Source: VFZS01 sp964353255
Lineage (GTDB): Bacteria; Acidobacteriota; Terriglobia; Bryobacterales; Bryobacteraceae
Length of the DNA stretch: 61,839 bases
NCBI GenBank assembly: GCA_964353255.1
Contig: CAYGVJ010000011.1
Coordinates: forward strand, 1-61,839
Direction: 5' to 3'
Below are positions 50,464 through 59,179 of the stretch, piece after piece (the first letter of the stretch is position 1; each line of letters begins with the position of its first letter). Position numbers and translations under genes: made by a program. The notes beneath the pieces are model-generated. The model worked only from the letters and a program-made list of their open reading frames with translations, searched no databases and had not been told where the DNA came from.

Positions 50464-52370
50464 ACCGCACGTGGCACAGGTATTCCCGCCTGTGTCTTGG
50501 GCCAGTTGACCGGGTTCTTCGCGCCTTCTACTGGGCCGCGCCACCACTGTTCTGCCTCTGGGTCTACTGGCTGGGGCTGAAGATCTGGTTCCACCAGGAT
50601 GATTTCGCCTGGCTGCAACTGCGCCTGGAGGTCCACAGCCTGAGCGACTTCTGGAGAGCGTTGCTGGCGCCCATGGCCCAGGGAACCATCCGCCCCTTTA
50701 GCGAGCGCCTGTTCTTCATGGGGTTCTCCGCCGCCTTCGGCGTGAATCCCCTGCCCTTCCGGATCTGGGTTTTCCTGACGCAGTTCGGCAGCCTGGCGCT
50801 GGTATGCGCCGTCACCCGGCGTCTGACCGGTTCGCGGCTGGCGGGCTTCGCGGCGCCCATGCTGTGGACCGCAAACGCGGCGCTGGCGACGCCCATGACA
50901 TGGTGCGCCGCCTACAACCAAATCCTGTGCGGCTTCATGCTGCTGGCCAGCTTTTACCTGCTGTTGCGCTACGTCGAGACGGGCAAGCGCCGGTACTGGG
51001 TCGCGCAGTGGGCCGTCTTTCTGGCGGGCTTCGGCGTCCTGGAGGTGAACATCGTCTACCCGGCGCTGGCGGCCGCCTATACGCTGGCCGCGGCGCGGCG
51101 CCATTTCCTGAAAGTCCTGCCCCTGCTGGCGCCGTCGCTCGCCTACCTGTGGATCCACCAGAAGGTGGCGCCGCTGGCTTCCGCCGGCGTTTACGGCCTC
51201 CACCTGGACGCGGGGATGCTGGACACACTGCGGCGCTACTGGGGATGGGCGCTCGGACCAGCCTTCCCAGGCGCCCTTCGACCCCAGCCGGCGTGGGTCG
51301 TTACCGGCGCTACGTGGTTGCTGAGCGGGGCGCTGGCAGGTTTTTTGTGCTGGAAGCTGTGGCGGCGGCGGCAGTGGTTGGTGGCTTTCCCGCTGGCCTG
51401 GTTCCTGGTGGTGATCGCTCCAGTGCTGCCGCTCAGAGAGCACGTCAGCGACTACTATCTGGCCGCCCCATTGGCGGGGCTGGCGATGCTGGGGGCCTGG
51501 GCTCTGGCCGAGGCGCTCTCCGGCCGCTGGTGGTGGAAGGTCGCCGGCGTGGCGGTGGCGGGCATCTACCTGGCCTTCTCCGTTCCCCAGGCGCAAGCCT
51601 CGACGCGCTGGCGCTATGACCGCGCCCGGGAAGCCGGCAACCTGTATCGCGGCGTGGCCCGCGCCCACGAGCTGCACCCGCGGAAGGCGATTCTGCTAAC
51701 TGACGTGGAGGACAGCCTTTTTTGGATGGGGGTATTCGACCAGCCCTTCCGGCTGTTTGGCGCCGACGACGTCTACCTGGCGCCGGGGTCCGAACGGGGC
51801 ATCGGAGCCCGGCCCGAGAGCGGCGAGATCTCCGACTTCATCCTCCCCGCCAGGATAGCGGTGGAAGCGCTACAGCAAGGCCGCGCGGTGGTCTACCAGG
51901 CAGGCGGGGAGCGGCTGCGGAACGTGACTCGGATTACTCAGTCAGTCGCAGAGAAGGTCTGGGGAATGGAGGGGCCGCGCAACGTCGATGCCGGCAACGC
52001 CCTGTATGCCGGCCAGCTCGGCGCCGGGTGGTTCGACAGCGACGGCGGCATCCGGTGGATGTCCAAGCATGCCGCGGTGAGGCTGGGCGGGCCACAGCGG
52101 CCTGGACAAAAGCTGTCTCTGAGAGGCTACTGTCCGGCGGGCCTGGTGGCGCAGGGGCCCGTCAAGCTCTCCGCAGCCATCGATGGGGAGAGCGTGTTCT
52201 CGGCCAGCCTGTCGTCCGGTGACCAGTTGTTCGAGCTGTCCTTTGCGCTCCCGGCGAGCGCGGTTGGGAAGGCCAGCATTCAGGTGAGCCTCGAGGTGGA
52301 GCGGACTTTCACCCCGCCTGGGGAAACGCGCGCGCTGGGGCTGGTGTTTGGAACCTTTCGGGTCCAGTGA
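50460..52370 (+). CDS. Polytopic membrane protein, GT-C-like with C-terminal beta domain
   Basis: 636 residues. About ten membrane helices in the first 400 residues; the first loop holds WFHQDDFAWLQL, an acidic pair as in GT-C glycosyltransferases. After the membrane part comes a soluble region (about 410-540) and a beta-sandwich (about 540-636). It shares this logic with the proteins at 9046-10629 and 32808-34301, though the sequences differ. Overlaps the lipoprotein gene by 4 nt. Confidence 0.7.
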   Translation: MNRTWHRYSRLCLGPVDRVLRAFYWAAPPLFCLWVYWLGLKIWFHQDDFAWLQLRLEVHSLSDFWRALLAPMAQGTIRPFSERLFFMGFSAAFGVNPLPFRIWVFLTQFGSLALVCAVTRRLTGSRLAGFAAPMLWTANAALATPMTWCAAYNQILCGFMLLASFYLLLRYVETGKRRYWVAQWAVFLAGFGVLEVNIVYPALAAAYTLAAARRHFLKVLPLLAPSLAYLWIHQKVAPLASAGVYGLHLDAGMLDTLRRYWGWALGPAFPGALRPQPAWVVTGATWLLSGALAGFLCWKLWRRRQWLVAFPLAWFLVVIAPVLPLREHVSDYYLAAPLAGLAMLGAWALAEALSGRWWWKVAGVAVAGIYLAFSVPQAQASTRWRYDRAREAGNLYRGVARAHELHPRKAILLTDVEDSLFWMGVFDQPFRLFGADDVYLAPGSERGIGARPESGEISDFILPARIAVEALQQGRAVVYQAGGERLRNVTRITQSVAEKVWGMEGPRNVDAGNALYAGQLGAGWFDSDGGIRWMSKHAAVRLGGPQRPGQKLSLRGYCPAGLVAQGPVKLSAAIDGESVFSASLSSGDQLFELSFALPASAVGKASIQVSLEVERTFTPPGETRALGLVFGTFRVQ

Positions 52371-52397
52371 GCGTTTCGCTCGGAACCTCCCCGTCTC

Positions 52398-53516
52398 TCA
52401 CTCGATCCGTCGCACCAGCACGGCCGTGCCGGAGGCCAGTCCCGGAGAGCTGCCCAACTGGGTGGCGGACCAGCTCACTTCCATGGAGTTCTCGGAGAGC
52501 AGCTTCAGGCGGATCTCCCCCCTGGCGCCACCGCCGCCACGCCACTCGAGCACGGCGGCGTCTTGCTGCGGCCGGCCCTCGAAGCTGAAGATGACCTCCG
52601 GGGAGATGGCCCGGTCGGTGACCCGGTAGCGCCCATAGTAACGGCCCCGCACCCCCCCCGTTTCCTCGACGATGTCCGCTTGGATGTACTCGGCCGGGTA
52701 AAGGGATCCGGCCGGCGCAGCCACCCGCGGCGGGGTGTAGAACCACGTGCCGGCGAATTGGGCGGCGCCCTCCCGGCGCGAGTTCTGCGGGAGCGGCGCC
52801 GGGGATGGCCCGGAGACCGGTGAGCGCGAATCCGCGAGCGCTTCTGCCAGGGAGGCTTGGCTGGGCATCGCGGGCGGTTCCGGCAGAGAGAATGCGGGCC
52901 GGCTGCTTTGGGGAAGGACGACACGGCTGGAGAGGCCGCCGGACGGCTCCCGGAAGCGCAGATTGGCAAGCTCCGCCCGCGCCAGGTTGCGCTCGACCTC
53001 CAGCACTTCCACTCTCCGCCGCACCAGTGACAGCTCCCTGGCCAGCATTTCCGCCACTGGCGATTCCACAGGCGCCGCCAGCCGCGTGGCTGCCTGCTCC
53101 GGCCTGGGCGGCAGCTTCTCGGAGGCGCGCAGTTTCGGCGCGGCGTCGTCGCTGAGCACCCAGAACAGCGCGCCCGCCAGAACCGTCAGTCCCGCCAGCC
53201 ACCCGGCGAACCTCAAATCGCTGGCGGAGAACCGCAGCCAGCTCCCCCAGCCCGCTGCCCGAGCGCCGCCCGGCCCCCTCCGGCGAGCCTCTTGAGAGGC
53301 CTCATCCAGCGACAGGTCGTAGGCCCGCCGCGCGCCCGCGTCCGTCAGCACGGCATGGATGGCGTTGAGCCGCTTCATCTGCAACTCGGCCAGCTTCCTG
53401 AGCGTGACGTCGCTGTGCTGGTCCGGATGCAGCAGCCGCGCCAGGTTCTTATAGGCGTGCCGGATCTCCTCCACCGACGCTGCGGGCGTCAGCCCCAGCT
53501 CCTCGTAGTAGTTCAC
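52398..53516 (-). CDS. Membrane-anchored DnaJ-domain protein
   Basis: 372 residues. An N-terminal J domain (about 1-68) with the HPD motif at 30-32 (ARLLHPDQH), then one membrane helix at about 104-121 (WLAGLTVLAGALFWVL), a coiled coil (about 155-190; ARELSLVRRRVEVLEVERNL), a Pro/Ser-rich linker and a C-terminal beta domain (about 240-372). The J domain would face the cytoplasm to recruit DnaK. The C-terminal domain (GTWFYTPP, ADIVEETGGVRGRYYGRYRV) is unknown to me. Confidence 0.8.
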   Translation of the reverse strand: MNYYEELGLTPAASVEEIRHAYKNLARLLHPDQHSDVTLRKLAELQMKRLNAIHAVLTDAGARRAYDLSLDEASQEARRRGPGGARAAGWGSWLRFSASDLRFAGWLAGLTVLAGALFWVLSDDAAPKLRASEKLPPRPEQAATRLAAPVESPVAEMLARELSLVRRRVEVLEVERNLARAELANLRFREPSGGLSSRVVLPQSSRPAFSLPEPPAMPSQASLAEALADSRSPVSGPSPAPLPQNSRREGAAQFAGTWFYTPPRVAAPAGSLYPAEYIQADIVEETGGVRGRYYGRYRVTDRAISPEVIFSFEGRPQQDAAVLEWRGGGGARGEIRLKLLSENSMEVSWSATQLGSSPGLASGTAVLVRRIE

Positions 53517-53576
53517 CGGGTTGTATATCGCCAGAAACGGCTGCGAGCATGACCCCCCGGTTCTCGCGCCAGAGCC

Positions 53577-54641
53577 CTACGGCGCCTGGAATCGCTCGAT
53601 CAGGCTGCCGTCGGGACGAAAGGCCTCGAGCAAGGCCTTGGCGCCGTCCACTCGCACTTTGACGAAGTTCTCGACTCGCTCGGCTTTCCGCGTGATGCCT
53701 GGAATCGGCGCGTCCACCGGGTACAGCGGCGCGCCCGCGCCCCCTGTGACGACGTAGTGCACGCCGTTCTTGACGTGGTGCTGGTAGTTGTGGTCGTGGC
53801 CGCAGAAGACGACGTGCACCTTGTACTTCTCGAACAGCGGCATCAGCCCCGAGAGGACGCCGCTCTGCTGCTGGCGCCAGCTCATCGCGCTGATCAGCGG
53901 GTGATGCATCATGGCGAAGCGCAGGTCGGCCTTCTGAGCCGCCTTGAGGTCGCCCTCCAGCCAGCGCCACTGCTGGCTCCAGAAGGTCTCCCGCCCGGCC
54001 TGGCTGGGCGAGACGTTGCGGAGGTCGGAGTTCAGCACCGAGAAATGCGCCGAGCCCCAGTCGAAAGAGTAGTAGGGGACTCGGAGGTCGAAGGCGTCGT
54101 AGTAGAGCCGGCTGCCCCGCTCGTGGTTGCCGGGGGTCGGGAAAAACGCCGCCTTGTTCAGCAACTCCCTCTCGATGGAGAAGAAGACCGGCCACTGAGC
54201 GGGGTCGTCGCCGTCAGCCACCAGGTCGCCGGTGTGCAGCAGGAAATCCGGCTCCGCCTTAATGATGGCCTCGACCACCCGGCGGTGCACGTCGTGCCGC
54301 GTGCGCGTGTCGCCGTAAGCCACGAACTGGAAGCTCGCCCGCCCCGCCGGCGCCGTCTTGAAGCGCCCCCGGCCCTCCGGCCGGCCCAGCACGTTGTAGT
54401 AATAAGTCCTGCCCGGCTCCAGCCCGGTGTAAGTGATCTTCTCGAACTGCAACGCGGGAGCGCCGCGGTCCAGCTTGTCGGGCGCCAGTCCCAACCCGGC
54501 CTCCGAGGTCTGCACTACCCAGGTAATGGTGGCTTCCCTCGGTTGTACGTTGACCGCCGCCGGCCCGCCGGCCAGCTTCTGGGCGGCCTGAAGGACTCCC
54601 AGGGAGAGGACCACGGCCGCCAGCCAAATTCGTCGCAGCAT
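53577..54641 (-). CDS. Secreted purple-acid-type metallophosphoesterase
   Basis: 354 residues, signal peptide 1-20. A short fibronectin-III-like domain (about 28-100; REATITWVVQTSEAGL, TYTGLEPGRTYYYNVLG) and a calcineurin-like catalytic domain with all metal motifs: GDTR, GDLVADG, GNHE, MHHP and CGHDHNYQHH. Hydrolyses phosphate esters outside the cytoplasm. TATACT (minus strand, 54650-54655) is 8 nt before the ATG. It is divergent from tnaA. Confidence 0.9.
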   Translation of the reverse strand: MLRRIWLAAVVLSLGVLQAAQKLAGGPAAVNVQPREATITWVVQTSEAGLGLAPDKLDRGAPALQFEKITYTGLEPGRTYYYNVLGRPEGRGRFKTAPAGRASFQFVAYGDTRTRHDVHRRVVEAIIKAEPDFLLHTGDLVADGDDPAQWPVFFSIERELLNKAAFFPTPGNHERGSRLYYDAFDLRVPYYSFDWGSAHFSVLNSDLRNVSPSQAGRETFWSQQWRWLEGDLKAAQKADLRFAMMHHPLISAMSWRQQQSGVLSGLMPLFEKYKVHVVFCGHDHNYQHHVKNGVHYVVTGGAGAPLYPVDAPIPGITRKAERVENFVKVRVDGAKALLEAFRPDGSLIERFQAP

Positions 54642-54693
54642 ACGATTTCAGTATATAAGCCCCTGGTCGAGGCCCTTCTGCTACACTCCGGAT

Positions 54694-56043
54694 GTGAAAG
54701 CCGTGATCGAGCCGTTTCGCATCCGGACCGTCGAGCCGCTGCGGCGAACCACGCCCCAGGAGCGGGAACAGTTCCTGGTCGAGGCCGGCTACAACCTGTT
54801 CCTGATCGACGCCCGGAACATCCTCATCGACCTGCTCACCGACTCGGGAACCGGCGCCATGTCCACCGAGCAGTGGGCCGCCATGATGCGCGGAGACGAG
54901 TCCTACGCCGGCAGTGAGAGCTTCCTGCGGCTCCGCGACGCGGTCCAGGAGCTGACCGGCTTCCGCCACGTCATCCCCACCCACCAGGGCCGCGCCGCCG
55001 AGCGCATCCTCTTCCACGTGACGTGCCGCCCGGGTCACGTCGTCCCCAACAACTCCCATTTCGACACCACGCGCGCCAACATCGAGCAAGCCGGCGCGCG
55101 CGCCGTGGACCTGCTCTGTCCGGAGGCCGCCGACACCCAGGCCCGCCTCCCCTTCAAGGGCAACATGGACGTGGAAGCTCTCGAACGCCTGGTCCAGGCC
55201 GAGGGCCGCGAGCGCATTCCCCTCATCATGCTGACGGTCACCAACAACTCCGGCGGCGGCCAGCCCGTCTCGCTGGCCAATATCGAAGCCGTCAAGAGCG
55301 TGGCCGCCCGTCACGGCATCCCGCTCTACCTGGACGCCTGCCGCTTCGCCGAGAACGCCTACTTCATCCACCTGCGCGAGCCCGCCTATGCCTCCTGGAC
55401 GCCCAAACAAATCGCCCAGAAAATGTTCTCCCTCGCCGACGGCTGCACTTTCTCCGCCAAGAAGGACGCCTTCGCCAACATCGGCGGCTTCCTGTGCACC
55501 AATGACGACCGCCTGGCCGAACAGGAAAAGGAGCTGCTCATCCTCACCGAAGGCTTCCCCACTTACGGCGGCCTGGCCGGACGCGACCTGGAGGCCATCG
55601 CCGTCGGCCTCGGCGAGGTGCTAGACCCGGACTACCTGCGCTACCGCATCGCCTCCACCGAGTACCTCGGGCGCCTGATCTCTGAGGCCGGCGTCCCCAT
55701 CGTCCAGCCCCCCGGCGGCCACGCCATCTACATCGACGCCGGCCGCATGCTGCCCCACATCCCTCGCGCGCAGTTCCCGGGCCAGGCCTTGGCCGTCGAG
55801 CTGTACCGCCACGGCAGCATCCGGTCGCTGGAGATAGGTTCGGTGATGTTCGGCGACCAGGCCCGCCACGAGCTGCTGCGCCTGGCCATCCCCCGGCGCG
55901 TCTACACCCAGAGCCACATCGACTACGTCGTCGAGATCATCCTGGAGGTCAATGAGCGCTGCGAACGCATCCGCGGTTTCCAGACCGTCTCCGAGCCGCC
56001 CTTCTTGCGCCATTTCAGCGCGCGCTTCCGGCCGGCCCCGTGA
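54694..56043 (+). CDS. tnaA: Tryptophanase (TnaA family)
   Basis: 449 residues, PLP-dependent beta-eliminating lyase of the tryptophanase/tyrosine phenol-lyase family; it would split tryptophan to indole, pyruvate and ammonia. The PLP lysine is Lys257 in CTFSAKKDAF; other family blocks are GGGQPVSLANIEAV, FAENAYFI and EGFPTYGGLAGRDLEAIAVG. SLEIGS near the C-terminus matches tryptophanase (EIGS) rather than tyrosine phenol-lyase (ERG with the substrate Arg), so I favour tryptophanase. GTG start 6 nt after TACACT; no TnaC leader can fit upstream. Confidence 0.85.
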   Translation: MKAVIEPFRIRTVEPLRRTTPQEREQFLVEAGYNLFLIDARNILIDLLTDSGTGAMSTEQWAAMMRGDESYAGSESFLRLRDAVQELTGFRHVIPTHQGRAAERILFHVTCRPGHVVPNNSHFDTTRANIEQAGARAVDLLCPEAADTQARLPFKGNMDVEALERLVQAEGRERIPLIMLTVTNNSGGGQPVSLANIEAVKSVAARHGIPLYLDACRFAENAYFIHLREPAYASWTPKQIAQKMFSLADGCTFSAKKDAFANIGGFLCTNDDRLAEQEKELLILTEGFPTYGGLAGRDLEAIAVGLGEVLDPDYLRYRIASTEYLGRLISEAGVPIVQPPGGHAIYIDAGRMLPHIPRAQFPGQALAVELYRHGSIRSLEIGSVMFGDQARHELLRLAIPRRVYTQSHIDYVVEIILEVNERCERIRGFQTVSEPPFLRHFSARFRPAP

Positions 56044-56074
56044 AAGCATATAATGTCCATGCCAGGGAGGTTCC

Positions 56075-56347
56075 ATGTTCCGCGTCGCATCCGGGTTCAA
56101 GACGAAGTACCACTACCTTACGCTGCTGGTGGCCTCTGACTTCGACGAATGGAAGGTCGTAGTCCACGGCCCCGGAATCTGCATCCACGGGGGCCGCCAG
56201 TTCAACGAGGCCAAGGCCAAGGAACACGCGCGGGTTTGCGCCGCCGACTACGTTCACAAGGAAAAGCAGGACGATCTGCCGGTTCTGGAGCAGGTTGACT
56301 GGCAGCCGCTGACGCCGGGAGAGTGGCTGAACTGGCGGCCAGGCTAG
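56075..56347 (+). CDS. Small uncharacterised protein
   Basis: 90 residues, soluble. Pattern: YHYLTLLVASDFDEWKVVVH, GPGICIHGGRQFNEAKAKEH, then a Trp-rich end (VDWQPLTPGEWLNWRPG). I do not recognise the family. TATAAT (56049-56054) and GGGAGG before the ATG support expression. Confidence 0.6.
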   Translation: MFRVASGFKTKYHYLTLLVASDFDEWKVVVHGPGICIHGGRQFNEAKAKEHARVCAADYVHKEKQDDLPVLEQVDWQPLTPGEWLNWRPG

Positions 56348-56385
56348 CCGCGGCCCGGCCGGGGGGCCTGCGGAGCCGTGATGCC

Positions 56386-56414
56386 TTGACATCAATTGAG
56401 GGCACTGATATGAT
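56386..56414 (+). promoter_or_regulatory. Promoter and possible operator of vapBC
   Basis: TTGACA (56386-56391), 17 bp, TATGAT (56409-56414); the vapB ATG follows 6 nt later, so the mRNA is probably leaderless. ACATCA and TGATGT form an inverted repeat spanning -35 to -10, a candidate VapB-binding site. Confidence 0.75.
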
Positions 56415-56420
56415 GTTTTT

Positions 56421-56693
56421 ATGCGCACGACTTTGACTCTCGAACCCGACGTGGCCCTGCGCCTCAAGCGCCGGGTGCAGCTGCGCAAGATCTCCCTCAA
56501 GGAAGCGGTCAACCAAGCCCTGCGGGCCGGCTTGAAGGCCACCGAAGAGCCGCCTCCGCCCCAGTTCAAGGTCGAGCCTTTCGCCTGCGGCCTCCAGCCG
56601 GGCATCGACCCGGACAAGCTCAACCAACTGCTCGATGAACTCGAGGTCGAAGCCTTTCGGGAGAAGATGCTCCGTGATCATCCCGGACGTTAA
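56421..56693 (+). CDS. vapB: VapB-type antitoxin
   Basis: 90 residues. A ribbon-helix-helix N-terminus (RTTLTLEPDVALRLKRRVQL, KEAVNQALRAGL) binds the promoter DNA and the C-terminal segment (about 65-90; LNQLLDELEVEAFREKMLRD) would wrap the toxin. Overlaps vapC by 20 nt. Confidence 0.85.
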   Translation: MRTTLTLEPDVALRLKRRVQLRKISLKEAVNQALRAGLKATEEPPPPQFKVEPFACGLQPGIDPDKLNQLLDELEVEAFREKMLRDHPGR

Positions 56694-57111
56694 CGTCCTC
56701 GTCTATAGCCACGACTCGGAATCCGCCGGGCACGCCCAGGCAAAGGCTTGGTGGGAAGAAACTCTCAGCAGTCCCCGCCCCGTCGGCCTTCCGTGGATCA
56801 GCGTGCTCGGGTTCATCCGCATCATGACCCACCCCAGGATAATGCGCAGCCCGGTGCGACCCCGCGATGCGATTTCCCGGGTCCGCACGTGGCTGGCACA
56901 CCCGCGAGTGGAGATCCTCACGCCCGGCGAGCGGCACGCCGAGATTCTGTTCGGACTACTTGAGCAACTCGGCACCGCCGGCAACCTCACCACCGATGCC
57001 CACCTGGCGGCCCTGGCCATCGAGTACCAGGGCGAGCTGGTCTCCACCGACGCCGATTTCGCCCGCTTCCCCAAGCTGCGGTGGTTCAACCCGCTGGCGC
57101 GGAGGCGGTGA
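56674..57111 (+). CDS. vapC: VapC-type PIN-domain toxin
   Basis: 145 residues from GTG 56674. PIN-domain RNase with the acidic residues in place: IPDVNVLVYSHD (Asp5), and NLTTDAHLAALAIEYQGELV then STDADFARF for the C-terminal acids. VapC toxins cut RNA, commonly initiator or other tRNAs. Together with vapB it forms an apparently intact toxin-antitoxin pair. Confidence 0.88.
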   Translation: MIIPDVNVLVYSHDSESAGHAQAKAWWEETLSSPRPVGLPWISVLGFIRIMTHPRIMRSPVRPRDAISRVRTWLAHPRVEILTPGERHAEILFGLLEQLGTAGNLTTDAHLAALAIEYQGELVSTDADFARFPKLRWFNPLARRR

Positions 57112-57125
57112 GCGCCGGGCGGCTC

Positions 57126-57923
57126 TCACTTGAGCGGCTTCAGGACCTTCATCCCCATGGGCAGCAGGAACAGGTTGTCGGTCAGCCCGCGGTTAATGGT
57201 GACCGACTCCGAGTACAGCTCGAAGATCTTCTCCCCGGCGCGGAAACGCTGGATGGTGTGCGGCCACTGCACCCCGCCGCCCACGTCCCGGTATTTCCCG
57301 TAGACCGCCACCTCCTCGATGCGTTCCCTGGTCTTCGGGTCGCGGCGGTAGAAGACCTGCCGCACGGGTAGCTTAGAGGAACTCTGGAAGTAGACCGTCA
57401 GCGTGCGGTTTTCCGCGTCGATGATATCCACCGCCCCGACGGGCTGATTCTCGAAGATCTCCGTGTCGCGGAACTCGAAGATCAGGCCCGGCTCGCCCAG
57501 CCGCTGGCGCAGGATGTAAAAGATGTTGTGCCGGGTGCTGTCGCGATAGCGCTCCACGGTCTCGGGCGGCAGCGGGCGCGCACCGCGGAAAGTGATCTGG
57601 TAGCCCTCCCCCTCGGTGAACAGCACCGCGCCGCTGTTTTCCTCCTTGCCGAAGGACTGCCGCTCGCGGAGGTACAGCCCGCTGGCAACCGGTGGGTCCG
57701 CTGGCGTCAGGTAGCGCGTGTAGATGGTCGCCCGCGACAGCCCGGACAGCTCCTCGCGGTAGAAGGAATAGGCGCGGCCGCTCTCGGTGCGGTCGGCCAT
57801 CGCCAGGAACTGCTTGCCGCCCAGCGCCGCCAGCGCCCCCTCAACGATTTTCTTGCCGCGCTCTTCCTTGCTCTGTGCCAGCGCGGCGCACGCGCACGCC
57901 ACCAGCAGCCAGACGCCCTGCAT
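57126..57923 (-). CDS. Periplasmic LolA-like outer-membrane lipoprotein-sorting family protein
   Basis: 265 residues, signal peptide 1-16 (CACAALAQ). Beta-rich: KKIVEGALAALGGKQFLAMA, LYLRERQSFGKEENSG, YKxxF-like strands ending VQWPHTIQRFRAGEKIFELY. It resembles the DUF4292/LolA-type concave barrel that carries lipids or lipoproteins. The two permease genes are 5 nt upstream on the same strand, so the three probably work together in lipid or lipoprotein export. Confidence 0.65.
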   Translation of the reverse strand: MQGVWLLVACACAALAQSKEERGKKIVEGALAALGGKQFLAMADRTESGRAYSFYREELSGLSRATIYTRYLTPADPPVASGLYLRERQSFGKEENSGAVLFTEGEGYQITFRGARPLPPETVERYRDSTRHNIFYILRQRLGEPGLIFEFRDTEIFENQPVGAVDIIDAENRTLTVYFQSSSKLPVRQVFYRRDPKTRERIEEVAVYGKYRDVGGGVQWPHTIQRFRAGEKIFELYSESVTINRGLTDNLFLLPMGMKVLKPLK

Positions 57924-57928
57924 CAGAA

Positions 57929-59179
57929 CTACTCGTAGCGCAACGCCACCACCGGGTCAAGCCGCGCCGCCTTGGCGGCCGGCCAGATGCCGAAGAACAG
58001 GCCCACGCTGACCGACACCGCCAGCCCCGCCACCACCGCCCACAGCGGCACCAGGGTCGGCAGATTGGGAAAGACGAAGTGCGCCCCCAGCGACACCAGC
58101 CACCCGAGGCACAGCCCCAGCAACCCGCCCAGCGCCGTCAGCACCACCGCCTCGGTCAAAAACTGCACAATGATGTCGCTCCGCCGCGCCCCCACCGCTT
58201 TCCGCACCCCGATCTCCCGCGTCCGCTCGGTCACCGACACCAGCATGATGTTCATCACCCCGATGCCCCCCACCAGCAGACCGATCGAGCTCAGCACCAC
58301 CATCACCAGCGCCGTCACCGCCATCAGGCTGCGGAACTGCTCCAGCATCTGCTCCGGCGTCGAGAGCGAAAAACTGTCCGGCTTGTTGTACGGCACCCGC
58401 CGCTCGATCCGCAGGATGGCGCGCACCTCGTCCATGGCCGGCGCCAGCCGCCCCTCGTGGGCGATCACGATCAGGAAGTGCTCCCGCGCGTTGGGGAACA
58501 TCTTGCGCATGGTGAAGTAAGGCAGAAGGATCCGGCGGTCCTCCTCGCCGGGAAACGACGCCGCCGGGCGCTCCATCGCCCCGATGATCTGGAACTGCTT
58601 CCCGTTGACCTCGATCCACTTGCCCACCGGATCCACGTTGGGGAACCAGGACTTCTGGAGGTCCTCGCCGATCACCACCACGGGCATGCGGTGCTCGTTC
58701 TCCACCTCGCTGAGGAAACGCCCGAACTTCATCACCGTGCCGCCCGCCGCGTAGTTCGCCTCCGTACCCCCCAGCTCGAAGTTGTAGAGATCGTTCCCCT
58801 TGTAGCGGGCGCGGTCGAACCCACCCCGCATGAACAGGTTGGGACTCAGCAGGTATGGGCTGACGTACCGCACCGAAGGGCAGCGCTCGGCGATGGCCCG
58901 CGAGTTCTCCAGGCTAATCGGCTTCCTCAGCCGCTCTTCCGAAGACAGGTTGCCGAAGCGCGGTCCGATCTCGAACTTAAACACCAGGATGGTGGTCGGA
59001 CCCATGCTCTTGAAAATGTTGCTCACCGCACTGTCCAGCCCGGTGATGATCGACCCCACCGCGATCACCGTTCCGGTCCCGATAATCACCCCCAGCACGG
59101 TGAGGAAACTGCGCAGCTTGTGCTCCCAGACCGTGGCCAGCGCCATGCGCGCCCCGCCGGTGAAGTCGCCCCAGGTCAT
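57929..59179 (-). CDS. MacB-type ABC transporter permease
   Basis: 416 residues: N-terminal membrane helix (LRSFLTVLGVIIGTGTVIAV), a periplasmic MacB-PCD domain (about 45-270) and three C-terminal FtsX-type helices with GGIGVMNIMLVSVTERTREI then GVRKAVGARR, the coupling region for an ATPase. No ATP-binding protein is encoded nearby. The start at 59179 overlaps the previous gene's stop (ATGA). Confidence 0.9.
   Translation of the reverse strand: MTWGDFTGGARMALATVWEHKLRSFLTVLGVIIGTGTVIAVGSIITGLDSAVSNIFKSMGPTTILVFKFEIGPRFGNLSSEERLRKPISLENSRAIAERCPSVRYVSPYLLSPNLFMRGGFDRARYKGNDLYNFELGGTEANYAAGGTVMKFGRFLSEVENEHRMPVVVIGEDLQKSWFPNVDPVGKWIEVNGKQFQIIGAMERPAASFPGEEDRRILLPYFTMRKMFPNAREHFLIVIAHEGRLAPAMDEVRAILRIERRVPYNKPDSFSLSTPEQMLEQFRSLMAVTALVMVVLSSIGLLVGGIGVMNIMLVSVTERTREIGVRKAVGARRSDIIVQFLTEAVVLTALGGLLGLCLGWLVSLGAHFVFPNLPTLVPLWAVVAGLAVSVSVGLFFGIWPAAKAARLDPVVALRYE

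Noticed and set aside
54694..56043. Tyrosine phenol-lyase instead of tryptophanase
   Set aside because: The C-terminal block has EIGS as in tryptophanase, not ERG with the Arg used by tyrosine phenol-lyase; not fully excluded.
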